A stretch of 19,250 bases of DNA from an uncultured Novosphingobium sp. (GCA_946886365.1 CAMPIM010000073.1:1-19250), one strand, 5' to 3'; shown: positions 1-8,790, counted from the stretch's first letter. The notes: a model not told the origin generated them from the sequence alone. A program made the numbers and translations.

Positions 1-1375
1 CGCCTTCCCGCCAGGCTTCGGTCAACGCTTGTCCATCCCGGCCATAAAGCTCGAAACCGAGCCTGCGCGTGTAACCGGTCGTTACCTCGAAGCCGGAAGC
101 GTAGACCAGGCAGTCGACCGGATAGTCGACCCCATCGACGACGACGCTATTCTCGGTGATCCGTTCTACCCCCTTGCCGCCTGTATCGACCAGCGTGACA
201 TTTGGCCGATTGAAGCTGTCAAGATATTCGTCATGGAAGCAAGGGCGCTTGCACATGGTGTAATACCACGGCTTCAGCGCATCTGCCGTCCCGCGGTCTC
301 GCACGATATGATCGATGCGCGACCGAACTGCCTCCATATTGGCAAAGTCCGCCATTTGACGTTCCTCTGGAGTAGCGCCGGGGTTGCTTGCGCTCCCGAA
401 GATTTCGGTCCAACCGTCACCGACCAAATCCTCTTCCACCGGCTCGCCCGAGACGATCGAGGTGAAATTCTCCATCCGGCGCTGCTGCCAACCGGGTTGA
501 AGCGACTTCACCCATTCGGGATCGGTCGGGCGATTGGCCCTGACGCCGACTGCTGAGGGGGTGCGCTGGAAGACGTAAAGATGTTTGGCATCCCGTGCGA
601 GAGGCGGCACCGCCTGCACCGCCGTCGCGCCCGTACCGATGATACCGACGCGCTTGTCCGCCAGTCGATCCATGGGTTCGGTTGGGCCGCCGCCGGTATA
701 ATTATAATCCCAGCGACTGGTGTGGAAGCTATGTCCCTTGAATGTTTCGATCCCTGGTATGCCGGGGAGCTTGGCCTTGAACATCGCCCCGCCGGCGATG
801 ATGAGGAAATGCGCCTTCAGTACGTCGTCCCGGTTGGTTTTGACGAGCCAGCGAGCGGACCCTTCATCCCAACGGACCTCTGAAACCACGGTCTGGAACA
901 AGGCGCGGTCGTACAGATCGAAATGGTTGGCGAGCCTTTGGCAATAGGCGAAGATCTCGGGCGCCTTGGTGTATTTCTCCGTCGGAACGTAGCCCGTTTC
1001 CTCAAGCAGCGGCAAGTACACATAGCTTTCGATGTCGCATGCCGCCCCCGGATAGCGGTTCCAGTACCAAGTGCCGCCGAAGTCGCCGCCTTTTTCGACG
1101 ATGCGAAAATCTCCGATGCCCTGCTGCCGCAGGCGTGCCGCAGCCAGCATTCCCCCAAAGCCGCCGCCGACGATCGCGACGTCGGTCTCCTCTGTGACCG
1201 CAGGGCGGGTGAAGCTTGGGTCGGCATTGGGGTCTTTATCGAGGTCCTGAAACGCACCGCTTAGATCGAGATACTGATCAGGACCATCAGGCCGCAAACG
1301 CTTTTCGCGCTCAATGCGGTATTTCTCCGCCAAAGCTTCAGGTGATACTTCAACCGACTCTCTCGAATTGCTCAT
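1..1375 (-). CDS. Baeyer-Villiger-type flavin monooxygenase, C-terminus beyond window
   Basis: The open frame runs from the ATG at 1375 to the window edge without a stop, giving about 458 residues. Visible in order: an FAD Rossmann motif GGGFGG at about residues 70-75; the [15 protein letters not shown] block at 100-114; the type I Baeyer-Villiger fingerprint [12 protein letters not shown] at 212-223, which fits F-x-G-x-x-x-H-x-x-x-W-[P/D]; and a second, NADP-binding GTGA motif at 247-250. Known family members use FAD, NADPH and O2 to insert oxygen next to a ketone, giving an ester or lactone; the enzyme is cytosolic. The long N-terminal extension with EKYRIERDKR-like sequence matches the larger members of the family, so perhaps 80-150 residues are missing. 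GGAG lies 8 nt before the chosen ATG. It is the last gene of the minus-strand block and is separated from its neighbour by 257 bp, so it may have its own promoter. The substrate cannot be assigned. Confidence 0.93.
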   Translation of the reverse strand, partial: MSNSRESVEVSPEALAEKYRIEREKRLRPDGPDQYLDLSGAFQDLDKDPNADPSFTRPAVTEETDVAIVGGGFGGMLAAARLRQQGIGDFRIVEKGGDFGGTWYWNRYPGAACDIESYVYLPLLEETGYVPTEKYTKAPEIFAYCQRLANHFDLYDRALFQTVVSEVRWDEGSARWLVKTNRDDVLKAHFLIIAGGAMFKAKLPGIPGIETFKGHSFHTSRWDYNYTGGGPTEPMDRLADKRVGIIGTGATAVQAVPPLARDAKHLYVFQRTPSAVGVRANRPTDPEWVKSLQPGWQQRRMENFTSIVSGEPVEEDLVGDGWTEIFGSASNPGATPEERQMADFANMEAVRSRIDHIVRDRGTADALKPWYYTMCKRPCFHDEYLDSFNRPNVTLVDTGGKGVERITENSVVVDGVDYPVDCLVYASGFEVTTGYTRRLGFELYGRDGQALTEAWREG

Positions 1376-1632
1376 CGAGCTTACTCCAATTATTTGTACT
1401 TAAGCGCCGAGCTGCCGTAATCGTCAGAACAGTGAGGAGGAGCTTGACGGGCGCTAAGCCCGTCGATGCAAGGAAGCGATCTGAGCGAGCAGTCTGCCCC
1501 CAAACCACAGCTAAAAAAGCTGCGTCATACTATCCGTCGCGCTGACCGCCATCGATCTCGTTCAGGCAATCAGGCCATTTCTCGTACGGATAAATTCTGT
1601 CTCACACCGACCCGCTTCTTCCTGCACTCTGA
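1376..1632. other. 257-bp intergenic region between VOC gene and monooxygenase
   Basis: This is the widest gap in the minus-strand block. No convincing gene was found in it. It contains two small inverted repeats: GACGGGC-5 nt-GCCCGTC at 1446-1464, and CAGCT-AAAAA-AGCTG at 1508-1522. It is wide enough to hold a promoter for the monooxygenase, but I could not find a good -35/-10 pair. Confidence 0.5.
1446..1464 (-). terminator. Candidate stem-loop terminator upstream of the monooxygenase
   Basis: Perfect 7-bp GC-rich arms (GACGGGC / GCCCGTC) flank a 5-nt loop, about 170 nt past the stop of the upstream VOC gene on the transcribed strand. There is no U-run after it, so termination is not assured. 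It could equally be an operator or an RNA structure in the monooxygenase leader. Confidence 0.3.
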
Positions 1633-2022
1633 TCAGGCAACAGATTGCATGATCTCGATGTTGTGACCTTCTGGATCGGCGATCATTGCATAGCGGAATT
1701 TATATTCTTCCAGTGTTTCGGCTGCTCTGGTGCTTTTGCCGCCCGCGGCCTGTGCGGCCGCCACGACCGCGTCCACATCTTCAACCATGAAAGCAACCAC
1801 TGCTTCGCCGGGCGTTGGAGCAGGCTTATTCACATAGTGCAGCAGAGCGATTTGATTATCACTCTCTCCTGCAGATAGGAAAATCTCCAAATGAGGGTCA
1901 TCGGTTGCCAGTGCATCAAAACGTCGAACCTCCTTCATGCCAAACACGTCATGATAAAAGTGTGCCAAAGACTCTGAATCGCGCACGACAATTTTGAAAT
2001 AGTATAAGGAAGTATTTTTCAT
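1633..2022 (-). CDS. VOC (glyoxalase/bleomycin-resistance fold) family protein, copy 1
   Basis: 129 residues, the usual length for a single-domain VOC protein. It shows NTSLYYFKIVV at the N-terminus, the FYHDVFGMKEVRR motif, HLEIF at about 45-49, and the C-terminal ADPEGHNIEIMQ signature. Family members are metal-dependent lyases, isomerases or dioxygenases, or metal-free binding proteins. The usual N-terminal metal-ligand histidine is not evident (YFKIVV instead), while Glu in HLEIF and IEIMQ are kept, so the metal site may be incomplete. The open frame extends upstream to 2058, but ATG 2022 has AGG 8 nt before it and aligns with the start of the neighbouring paralogue, so 2022 is preferred. 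More than half the residues appear identical to copy 2 by eye. No specific reaction can be assigned. Confidence 0.88.
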   Translation of the reverse strand: MKNTSLYYFKIVVRDSESLAHFYHDVFGMKEVRRFDALATDDPHLEIFLSAGESDNQIALLHYVNKPAPTPGEAVVAFMVEDVDAVVAAAQAAGGKSTRAAETLEEYKFRYAMIADPEGHNIEIMQSVA

Positions 2023-2055
2023 ATTTTGATCCTCATCATGATTCATTTTCTGAAG

Positions 2056-2122
2056 CACAGGAGCGAGTTTTTATAAGATCGCCGGTATCACATGCGTACG
2101 ATCTCACGCTCATGCCCCTGTG
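2056..2122 (-). repeat. Nested imperfect inverted repeat between the two VOC genes
   Basis: Three arm pairs nest inside one another: CACAGG (2056-2061) with CCTGTG (2117-2122), GAGCG (2061-2065) with CGCTC (2107-2111), and GATCG (2077-2081) with CGATC (2099-2103). Together they could fold the whole VOC2-VOC1 spacer into a long interrupted hairpin. Each arm is only 5-6 bp, so chance is possible. Confidence 0.3.
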
Positions 2123-2138
2123 TCTTCTTATGCCCGGA

Positions 2139-2525
2139 TCAGAGGCCGAATTGCATGAGCTCGAGAACATGACCTTCGGGGTCAGCGATCGTTGCCCAGC
2201 GGAAATTATGTTCTTCCAGCGTCTCGGCTGGCAGGACTACGCTGCCCCCTCCTGCCAGTGCAGCAGCCACAGCGGCGTCCACATTCTTAACCGTGAAGGC
2301 AACCCTTACTTCGCCTGGCGTGGGCGCGGGCTTATTCAGATATTGCAGCAGGCAAAGTTGTTCTGTCGTACCCGAAGACATGAATATCTCCAGGTGCGGA
2401 CGGATGTGCTCGGGTTTGAAGATACGTCGAATCTCCTTCATCCCGAACACACTGGCATAAAATGGCGCCAGTGCTTCCGCGTTGCTAACCAGCACCTTTA
2501 CATAATATAGAGACGTATTGCTCAT
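2139..2525 (-). CDS. VOC (glyoxalase/bleomycin-resistance fold) family protein, copy 2
   Basis: 128 residues, collinear with copy 1 downstream. Shared segments are NTSLYY.K, FGMKE.RR, HLEIF, LNKPAPTPGE, AETLEE..FR and ADPEGH. This marks a tandem duplication, followed by enough divergence to suggest different ligands. A small-molecule-binding or metal-dependent enzyme role is known for the family; the actual substrate is unknown. The frame is open to 2549, but ATG 2525 is preceded by AGAGGA at good spacing and aligns with the start of copy 1. The gene sits 93 bp after the MFS gene and 116 bp before copy 1 in the transcribed direction. As in copy 1, the N-terminal histidine ligand is not apparent (YVKVLV). 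Confidence 0.88.
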   Translation of the reverse strand: MSNTSLYYVKVLVSNAEALAPFYASVFGMKEIRRIFKPEHIRPHLEIFMSSGTTEQLCLLQYLNKPAPTPGEVRVAFTVKNVDAAVAAALAGGGSVVLPAETLEEHNFRWATIADPEGHVLELMQFGL

Positions 2526-2556
2526 GGATTTTCCTCTCACTGAAACCAAATCAGGA

Positions 2557-2592
2557 CTGATGTAGGATGTTGGGCATCTTGCCTGACATCAG
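2557..2592 (-). repeat. Stem-loop between MFS gene and VOC copy 2
   Basis: Perfect 7-bp arms CTGATGT (2557-2563) and ACATCAG (2586-2592) enclose a second short stem, GGCA-TCT-TGCC. It begins 27 nt past the MFS stop and lies just before the VOC gene leader. It could be a processing or weak termination site. No U-tract follows. Confidence 0.3.
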
Positions 2593-2618
2593 ACATTGTT
2601 GATCATTATGGCACCGCT

Positions 2619-3878
2619 TCAGACTGGTCCCGATGGCAGCGGATCGGCGTGCGGCATGGTTGGAGCGCCCTTGCCGCGTCGGGCAAGTTGCCAATTTATC
2701 CATATATATGCTGCGGCTGCAGTTACACACACGAGGATCATCCCGATGAACACTGGCCGGTAGCCACCGAACATGTCGTGCAGCTGCCCCGCGGCAGGCG
2801 CCATCGAGAATGTGAATGGAAGCGCGAACATACTCAACAGTCCGAGTACTTTTGGCAGTGCCTTCATGCCGAAAACCTGGACTGTCAGCGCGCTTACCGG
2901 CGGGAAAACAGCGGCGCCGCACGTACCTATCAGGATGGCCGAAACTGCCAAAACAGGGAGCCATCCCGTGATTGCAATCAAGGACCACGCCAGCGCGAAG
3001 CCCAGCGCAACCAATCCAAGCGTTTTGGCAGCGCCGATACGATCGCAGGCATAGCCCGCGATGAGGGAGCCGAGAATACTCATGCCGTTCGAGACAGTAA
3101 GGAGTGCCGCTCCGGTCTGCATGGAGGCGCCATATCCCGTGACAATCGGCAGCATATGGGCCGAGCCCACGATGGCTGCTCCGTTCAAGATGCCATTACC
3201 AAGCGCGATCAGCCAGAAAATCCGATCGTGGAAAATCCCTTGCGTTGCGCCGCTTGCGTTGTCTTGCGGATGTGCGGGTTCCGTTGAAGCTTCGACCACG
3301 CCGAGCATCAGTGGAAGCAAGAGCAAATGTGTCGCCGCAAGTGTCAGGTAAAAGCTTGGTAAGCCATAACGCTGAATGATGGTTACACCGAGCAGGGGCA
3401 GGATTGTCGCCAGGATCGGAAGATAGACGATCCCCATCGCCTTGCCCCGCGCCTCGGGATACCAGCCACTCGCCAGGATCGCAGGCGGAAGAACAGCGAA
3501 TAGCGCACCGCCCGGCCCAATTAGGAGGGCGCATGCCATCAGGGCCAGAGGCAGCGAAGGGGCGTAGGCCAACGCCACGTATCCAGCGGAAGATATCAGA
3601 ACTCCAGCGGACATCACTGATCGAATGCCAAAGCGAGCGATCAGCCTGGCAATCAGCGGGCCGAGGCCCATCATGGAAAGCACAGTGATCGATAAGCCGA
3701 GAGCGGCTGAGCCCAGCGACGCGTCGTACCGCTGTTGCAGCGCCAAGACGCTGAGGCCCAGGCCGGCGAAAGCACATCCTGTGCCTATATTTTGCGCAAG
3801 CGTGGCACGAATGAGCATGCTTTTCCGGCGCCCGCGCCACCCGATGCCCGATCTATCTGCGCCAATATTACCGGTCAT
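2619..3878 (-). CDS. MFS transporter
   Basis: 419 residues, with about 12 hydrophobic segments and a short charged cytoplasmic N-terminus (RGRRKSM). The loop after the second segment reads GPLIARLIARFGIRS, the position of the MFS motif A (G-x-x-x-D-R-x-G-R-R) in weakened form. WYPEARGKAMGIVY in the middle resembles the loop seen in monocarboxylate/oxalate-formate-type porters. It would sit in the inner membrane and move a small, probably anionic, compound in or out; direction cannot be told. The frame is open to 3929, but ATG 3878 has AAGGG 9 nt upstream and removes a non-membrane, cysteine-containing leader, so it is preferred. Together with the TonB receptor it suggests an uptake route for the cluster substrate. 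The substrate class is inferred only weakly. Confidence 0.88.
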   Translation of the reverse strand: MTGNIGADRSGIGWRGRRKSMLIRATLAQNIGTGCAFAGLGLSVLALQQRYDASLGSAALGLSITVLSMMGLGPLIARLIARFGIRSVMSAGVLISSAGYVALAYAPSLPLALMACALLIGPGGALFAVLPPAILASGWYPEARGKAMGIVYLPILATILPLLGVTIIQRYGLPSFYLTLAATHLLLLPLMLGVVEASTEPAHPQDNASGATQGIFHDRIFWLIALGNGILNGAAIVGSAHMLPIVTGYGASMQTGAALLTVSNGMSILGSLIAGYACDRIGAAKTLGLVALGFALAWSLIAITGWLPVLAVSAILIGTCGAAVFPPVSALTVQVFGMKALPKVLGLLSMFALPFTFSMAPAAGQLHDMFGGYRPVFIGMILVCVTAAAAYIWINWQLARRGKGAPTMPHADPLPSGPV

Positions 3879-3931
3879 GTGTTCAGGCCCTTCTTCAAAT
3901 GCGGCATGGCGCGAGCATGTGCCTGACAAGT

Positions 3932-3955
3932 GCCTCTGCGGCTGGCCGCAGAGGC
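3932..3955 (-). terminator. Strong stem-loop just after the aminotransferase gene
   Basis: A perfect 10-bp GC-rich stem, GCCTCTGCGG / CCGCAGAGGC, with a 4-nt loop. It starts 17 nt past the aminotransferase stop on the transcribed strand. Position and stem are typical of an intrinsic terminator, but the following bases (ACTTGTC) are not a U-run. It may instead attenuate transcription or protect the upstream mRNA 3' end. Confidence 0.45.
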
Positions 3956-3972
3956 TCCTCGTCTAGATTCTG

Positions 3973-5340
3973 TTACGAGAAACTTTGCTCGAACAGATCC
4001 ATAGCGCGGGCGAACCGCGCGAAAAGCTCATCCAGCTCCTCAGATGTGATGATGAGCGGCGGGCAGAAAACAATGGTATCTCCCCCCAATGCCCGGACGA
4101 TAAGCCCCTGCTTCATCGCAATTTCGGCAAGGCGAGGGCCAGCCTTGACGGCAGGATCAAAGGTTACACGGGCCGCGGGATCGGCATATAGCTCGATGGC
4201 GCCGACGAAGCCCACGCCGCGGACTTCACCGACATATTTCCGCCCCTCATAGCTGCGTATGGCGGCCTGAAGCTTCGGCGCCAGAGCCTGCACATGGCCG
4301 AGGATATTTTCCTCTTCATAAATGTTCAGCGTTTCCAGCGCGATGGCAGAACTTACCGGATGGCCCGAATAGGTGAAACCATGCCCGAATGTGCCGATGT
4401 TGCCGCTGTTGGCTGCTACGGCCGTATATACCTTTTCATTGATTATCACTGCGGAGATCGGCGCATAACCTGACGACAGTCCCTTCGCAGTGGTCAGAAT
4501 GTCCGGCTTCAGGCCGTAAGTATCCGAACCGTACATCTGACCCGTGCGCCCATAGGCGCACACGACTTCGTCCACGATGAACAGCACATCATATTTGGAC
4601 AGCACCTTTTGCACTTTATCAAAATAGGTGGCTGGCGGAATGATAGCTCCACCCGCGCCCATGATTGGTTCAGCAATGAATGCGCCGACCGTTTCAGGTC
4701 CTTCCTTCAGGATCATCTGTTCCAGATTGTCGGCGAGGCGGGTGGCGAAATCCTCTTCGCTTTCGCCTGGCTCGGCGTAGCGGAAATAGTGGGGGCAGTC
4801 CGTGTGCAGTATTCTGTCGATCGGCAGATCAAAATCGCGGTGGTTGTTGACGAGGCCGCACAGGCTAGCGGACGCCACGGTGACGCCGTGATAAGCATTG
4901 TGGCGCGCGATGATCTTCTTCTTTTCAGGCTTGCCGATGGCATTGTGATAATACCAGACCAGCTTTACCGCAGTGTCATTCGCTTCCGATCCGCTATTTG
5001 CAAAGAACACCTTCGACATCGGCACCGGTGCGATCGACAGCAATTTATGAGCGAGTGCAGTGGCCGCGGGGTTCGATCGGCCGCCAAAAGTATGGTAGGT
5101 GGGCAGTCGTTGCAAGGCGTCGTAACCGGCCTTGGCGAGCCGCGCATTGCTGAACCCCAGTGTAGCGGACCACAGTCCCGAAACGGCTTCGATGTATCGA
5201 TTGCCCTGATCGTCTTCCACAAAAATGCCGTCGCCACGGGCGATGGTCAGCGGCCCAGTGTCCGGGTGCGTGGCCAGATTGGTGAATGGGTGCAGATGCG
5301 CTGCAATATCGTTCGTGGCATTCGTGGCGGGGTTGCCCAT
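3973..5340 (-). CDS. Class III (omega) aminotransferase, PLP-dependent
   Basis: 455 residues from ATG 5340 (458 from ATG 5349), the normal length of a class III transaminase. Numbered from 5349, visible elements are: GLW at 58-60, as in omega-transaminases; the SGSEAN phosphate-binding motif at 119-124; NAYHG at 151-155, whose Tyr stacks on PLP; the cofactor-binding Asp in IVDEVV (260); the Schiff-base Lys in TTAKGLSSGYAP (289); and FTYSGHP from the partner subunit. Family members move an amino group between an amine or omega-amino acid and a keto acid such as pyruvate. GGAAAG lies 9 nt before ATG 5340 but only about 2 nt before ATG 5349, favouring the shorter start. In context it could deaminate an amine substrate to an aldehyde or ketone, or aminate the aldehyde made by the carboxylic acid reductase. 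Confidence 0.93.
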   Translation of the reverse strand: MGNPATNATNDIAAHLHPFTNLATHPDTGPLTIARGDGIFVEDDQGNRYIEAVSGLWSATLGFSNARLAKAGYDALQRLPTYHTFGGRSNPAATALAHKLLSIAPVPMSKVFFANSGSEANDTAVKLVWYYHNAIGKPEKKKIIARHNAYHGVTVASASLCGLVNNHRDFDLPIDRILHTDCPHYFRYAEPGESEEDFATRLADNLEQMILKEGPETVGAFIAEPIMGAGGAIIPPATYFDKVQKVLSKYDVLFIVDEVVCAYGRTGQMYGSDTYGLKPDILTTAKGLSSGYAPISAVIINEKVYTAVAANSGNIGTFGHGFTYSGHPVSSAIALETLNIYEEENILGHVQALAPKLQAAIRSYEGRKYVGEVRGVGFVGAIELYADPAARVTFDPAVKAGPRLAEIAMKQGLIVRALGGDTIVFCPPLIITSEELDELFARFARAMDLFEQSFS

Positions 5341-5453
5341 TATCTTCATCTTTCCAAGTCTTGAAAACTGATTTTCACTTCGGTTGGCTCAAATTCGCAG
5401 GCGATATCAGCGGCGGCGATCTTCACTCGATTGCTGATCTTTTCCATCGAATG

Positions 5454-6212
5454 TCACATTTCGTCGAGGACCGGTACGGTGTAGTTCAGTCCTTGTCTGC
5501 CACCGTCCGCATAGATCGTCTGACCGGTAATGTAGGACGATTGATCGCTCGCCAGAAATACTGCGACATTCGCAATCTCGTCTGTCGTGCCCAAGCGTCC
5601 CAGCGGCGTGCGACTGAGAAGGCTATGCTTCGTCCCCTGGTCCTCCATGATAGTTCTGGACATATCCGTGAGGATCGTACCGGGACCGATAGCGTTGACT
5701 CGGATGCCGCGGGGTGCGAGCGCGATCGCTGTCACGTTGGTCAGTTGCTTGATGGCGCCTTTGGACACCGCGTAAGGTATTTGATTGGGAATAGCGAGTT
5801 CGGCGTTGATCGACGACATGTTGATGATCGATCCACCCCGCTCCATGAGCTTGGCAGCATGCTGGGTCGAAAGAAACGCGCCTTTCACATTGACCATCAT
5901 TACCCGGTCGAAAGCTTCCTCGGTAATATCCTCAAGTTCCGCCTTGTGAATAATCCCGGCATTGTTCACGAGAATATCGAGACCGCCCCAAGCCGCTTCC
6001 GCTTGAGCGAACAGGGCGTCGACGTCCGCCTTTTTGGAAACATCCGTACGCGCCGAGATCTGGCCAAGACTGGCGGCGATGGCTTGCACAGCATCATCGC
6101 GATCAGCGAGAAGAACTGAGGCTCCTTCAGATACAAATCGTTCTGCAATCGATGCGCCAATACCCCGCGCAGCGCCCGTGATAATAGCTCTTTTTCCCGC
6201 TAACATTGTCAT
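5454..6212 (-). CDS. SDR family NAD-dependent oxidoreductase
   Basis: 252 residues, a classical short-chain dehydrogenase. It shows TGAARGIG at 12-19 (dinucleotide binding), an acidic residue at the end of strand 2 (LLADRDD, Asp37) that favours NAD(H), NNAG at 83-86, and the catalytic set Asn108, Ser134, Tyr147 and Lys151 (YAVSK). The C-terminal GQTIYADGG is also typical. These enzymes interconvert alcohols and ketones in the cytosol. It lies between the TonB receptor and the aminotransferase, and could supply the ketone for the monooxygenase or the transaminase. AGGA sits 8 nt before ATG 6212. An alternative in-frame ATG two codons later would also be possible. The exact substrate cannot be deduced. 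Confidence 0.94.
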   Translation of the reverse strand: MTMLAGKRAIITGAARGIGASIAERFVSEGASVLLADRDDAVQAIAASLGQISARTDVSKKADVDALFAQAEAAWGGLDILVNNAGIIHKAELEDITEEAFDRVMMVNVKGAFLSTQHAAKLMERGGSIINMSSINAELAIPNQIPYAVSKGAIKQLTNVTAIALAPRGIRVNAIGPGTILTDMSRTIMEDQGTKHSLLSRTPLGRLGTTDEIANVAVFLASDQSSYITGQTIYADGGRQGLNYTVPVLDEM

Positions 6213-6288
6213 TCATCACTTCCTGATTTTTTCATCTGTTAGACCCAAGGCCCACCACCTCTCCCCCTCTTATATGTAGTAAGCATTT

Positions 6289-6318
6289 CGCCATCACACC
6301 TTGGTGAGTGTGATGGCG
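6289..6318 (-). terminator. Strong stem-loop just after the TonB-dependent receptor gene
   Basis: A perfect 11-bp stem, CGCCATCACAC / GTGTGATGGCG, with an 8-nt loop. It starts 9 nt past the receptor stop codon on the transcribed strand. It is probably a terminator or a 3'-end stabiliser, and would reduce read-through into the SDR gene. The bases after it (AAATGC) are not a U-run, so a partial effect is more likely than full termination. Confidence 0.5.
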
Positions 6319-6327
6319 CGCGCTTAC

Positions 6328-8790
6328 TTAGTTTCCGAAATGATATCGGAGCGAGACACCGTACATTCTGGGCTCGCCATAGATGTAGGAGTTGAACCCG
6401 CTTTGATAGGATACGCCGTTACTGCTGATGATATATTTCTCATTCGTCAGGTTCGTCGCGAAAGCGCCGAGGTCGAAGTTGGATCCTGCGACATTCTGCC
6501 ACTGCAGGTTCACGCTCAGTAGGCCATAGCCATTGCCCGGTCCGCACTGGATGGACCCGGCATAGGGGCCTGATTGCAGGCGGGGACAATTTCCGCCGAT
6601 ATAGGCGAAGGGCTCGTCGATCGGGGCCTTGGAAGGCGACGTGTATTGGGCATCAATATAGGCGTAGGTCGCCGTAATGCTGATTTTGCCGATCGATTCA
6701 TCGACAGGCAGATCGACCCTGCCGGTGACGCTGAACTGGTTCTTGGGCGTGAACTGGAAAGGAATTGCGCCCAGGACACACTGGCCGGTGGCGCCGTTGA
6801 ATGGAACGCCTACGCCGCAGTCGAAGCCGGGCGGCAGGCCGAAGGCGGGGATGCCATCCGGGAATAGCGAAGGTGCAGTATATTCATCATATTTGGCAGC
6901 GGTATGGGAATAGCTTCCCGATAGCGTCAACCAACGGGCCGGCCGTATTTCGCCTTCAAATTCGATACCCTGGATGTGCGCTCGTCCAGCATTGCTGGTT
7001 TGCGCACCGAAGACCTGCTGGCCATTAAAGATGTAAGAGGTGCCCCCCGTTCTCTGCAGATCCTTGTAATCCGTATAATAGTAACCCAGATTAGTCCGGA
7101 TCGGCATGCCCCCAATATGCCAATCTGCCTTTATGCCACCTTCGTAAGAGGTGACAAATTCAGGGCTGAAAGAGCGCAGTTGAGGCGCGGGCGTCGAAGC
7201 ACCGATCCCACCCGATTTATAGCCACGACTGACTTTGGCGTAGAGCAGCACATTTTGCATGACATCATAGTCAAGGCCGATCGTCCAGTTCGGCGCCCTG
7301 AACTTGGCGCTCTCCAAGGTGACCGGCGCGCCGGGCAACCCATAGTTCGAGAAAGTCGTCAGGCTGTCCCATGTATAACGATAGCCAGCGGTCAGTCGGA
7401 GGCCATCAAGGCTTTCTGACAAGCTGCCGAAGGACAGAGTCCCTTGGGCATACAGCGCCTGGCTGGTTGATCTCTGGCCTCTGCGGGTCTGATTAGTTGC
7501 TGAAACCAGCTGTTGGCCTAGCGGTTTAACACTTTCATAATAGGCGCCCACGGTGAAGTTGAGCGTGTCCCCACCTAATTTGCCCTGAAGCTGAGGCTCG
7601 AACGAGTACTGCCGGACATCGGTGTAGTAATTGTAGCTCGGAAGGCCGCCCGGATCGATTTCTTCAGCGCCGATCGCGCCTCCGCCCAGGTTGCCCGGAG
7701 CGCGCTGATTATCAGGGATCCCGTCGCCGTCGAAGGGCGCGCTGTTCTTTAAGCGTTGGTAATTGGCGATGTTACGGAAAGTCAGTGAGTCGGTAAGCTC
7801 TGCCGACAGGATGTCCGTTACCGAGAAATAGCGCGTACGCTCGCTAAAGAGCAGCGGGCTAAGCTCCACCGAGCGGATGCCGCGATCGATCTGTTCTTGC
7901 AGGTATGTGCTGTATGGCACGCCATTCTGCGGGTTGACGCCGTCCGGAACCGCGTTGAGGACCGTGCCGGTGCCATGTTCCTGGACGCGGCCTACAGTGG
8001 CGAGGAGATAATTCTCAATACCCGGCGCCGGGCGCCAAGTCAGGCCCGCTCGAAAGGAATAGCGGTTGCGGTTATCCAGGTCGGTGTCCGTGGTGATCTC
8101 GTGCGTGAAGCCGTCGCGCTTCTGATAGATGCCAGCGACGCGCAGGAGCAGCGTGTCCTCGACGATCGGCACGTTGAGCGCACCGCGCAGCTCGATTGAA
8201 TCATAATTGCCATATTGGATCTGGCCATAGCCCTCGAACCGGTCGGTCGGGCGCTGTGGTTCGAACAGGACGGCACCGCCTGTCGTGTTCCGGCCGAACA
8301 ACGTGCCCTGGGGCCCGCGCAGCACCTGCAGGCTGGCGAGGTCATAATAGTTGAGGCCGCCACCATTCTGCGCATTGTTGCGCTGGTCTGCAATCAGCGG
8401 AACTTCGGCCGAGTACAGCACCACGCCCGGTGCCGCATTGAAGGTCGCACCCTGACCACGGATGGTGATATTCTCGGTACTGCGCTGCTGTCCCGATCCG
8501 CCGACGACGAGCGAAGGAACTTGTCCAAGCAGGTCCTGCGTGTTCGAGATGTTCCGTTGCGTGAGCGAGTTGGCATCGAAGGCGCTCGCAGAAATTGGGA
8601 CCGATTGCAGCCGCTCAGCCCGCCTGCGCGCGGTTACGACGATTTCAGAAAGGCCCGTTCCTTCGGTCGAACCTGTGTGAGCTTGCTCATTGGTTGGCAC
8701 TGCGGAAGGCCCTGTTTGAGCAAGCGCGCCTCCCGCGCAGCCTACGAGGGCAGCACTTCCCATTAAAGTGCGAATAAGATGAATACTCAT
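6328..8790 (-). CDS. TonB-dependent outer-membrane receptor
   Basis: 820 residues. A Sec signal peptide is visible at 1-24, ending ALA before QTGPSA. A TonB-box-like SEIVVTA at 48-54 leads into the plug domain (about 57-178), with the conserved LRGPQGTLFGRNTTGGAV stretch at 157-174. The rest is a beta-barrel rich in aromatic and Gly/Asn residues, ending in RMYGVSLRYHFGN. The length and plug type match receptors that sphingomonads carry in large numbers for organic nutrients, not a dedicated small siderophore receptor, though a siderophore role cannot be excluded. It would import the cluster substrate, or a bulky form of it, using proton motive force through TonB-ExbBD. GGGAG precedes the ATG by 8 nt. 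The 98-bp upstream spacer is AT-rich and contains palindromes, so the gene may have its own control. The C-terminus ends Phe-Gly-Asn, not the usual terminal aromatic residue. Confidence 0.95.
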   Translation of the reverse strand: MSIHLIRTLMGSAALVGCAGGALAQTGPSAVPTNEQAHTGSTEGTGLSEIVVTARRRAERLQSVPISASAFDANSLTQRNISNTQDLLGQVPSLVVGGSGQQRSTENITIRGQGATFNAAPGVVLYSAEVPLIADQRNNAQNGGGLNYYDLASLQVLRGPQGTLFGRNTTGGAVLFEPQRPTDRFEGYGQIQYGNYDSIELRGALNVPIVEDTLLLRVAGIYQKRDGFTHEITTDTDLDNRNRYSFRAGLTWRPAPGIENYLLATVGRVQEHGTGTVLNAVPDGVNPQNGVPYSTYLQEQIDRGIRSVELSPLLFSERTRYFSVTDILSAELTDSLTFRNIANYQRLKNSAPFDGDGIPDNQRAPGNLGGGAIGAEEIDPGGLPSYNYYTDVRQYSFEPQLQGKLGGDTLNFTVGAYYESVKPLGQQLVSATNQTRRGQRSTSQALYAQGTLSFGSLSESLDGLRLTAGYRYTWDSLTTFSNYGLPGAPVTLESAKFRAPNWTIGLDYDVMQNVLLYAKVSRGYKSGGIGASTPAPQLRSFSPEFVTSYEGGIKADWHIGGMPIRTNLGYYYTDYKDLQRTGGTSYIFNGQQVFGAQTSNAGRAHIQGIEFEGEIRPARWLTLSGSYSHTAAKYDEYTAPSLFPDGIPAFGLPPGFDCGVGVPFNGATGQCVLGAIPFQFTPKNQFSVTGRVDLPVDESIGKISITATYAYIDAQYTSPSKAPIDEPFAYIGGNCPRLQSGPYAGSIQCGPGNGYGLLSVNLQWQNVAGSNFDLGAFATNLTNEKYIISSNGVSYQSGFNSYIYGEPRMYGVSLRYHFGN

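Noticed and set aside
29..1264. Several 60-175-codon frames over the left edge on both strands
   Set aside because: They overlap the continuous monooxygenase frame on the minus strand, which has clear FAD, NADP and Baeyer-Villiger motifs.
1508..1522. CAGCT-AAAAA-AGCTG as a terminator
   Set aside because: The stem is only 5 bp and no U-run follows, so it is too weak to call.
4609..5364. 251-codon plus-strand frame opposite the aminotransferase
   Set aside because: Antisense to the PLP-binding motifs, and no recognisable family.
3973..8790. Identity as a fumonisin-degradation-type cluster (aminotransferase plus TonB receptor plus permease)
   Set aside because: No carboxylesterase is present, and the other genes (CAR, BVMO, VOC pair, DUF1185) do not fit that gene set. 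The shared families are common in sphingomonads.
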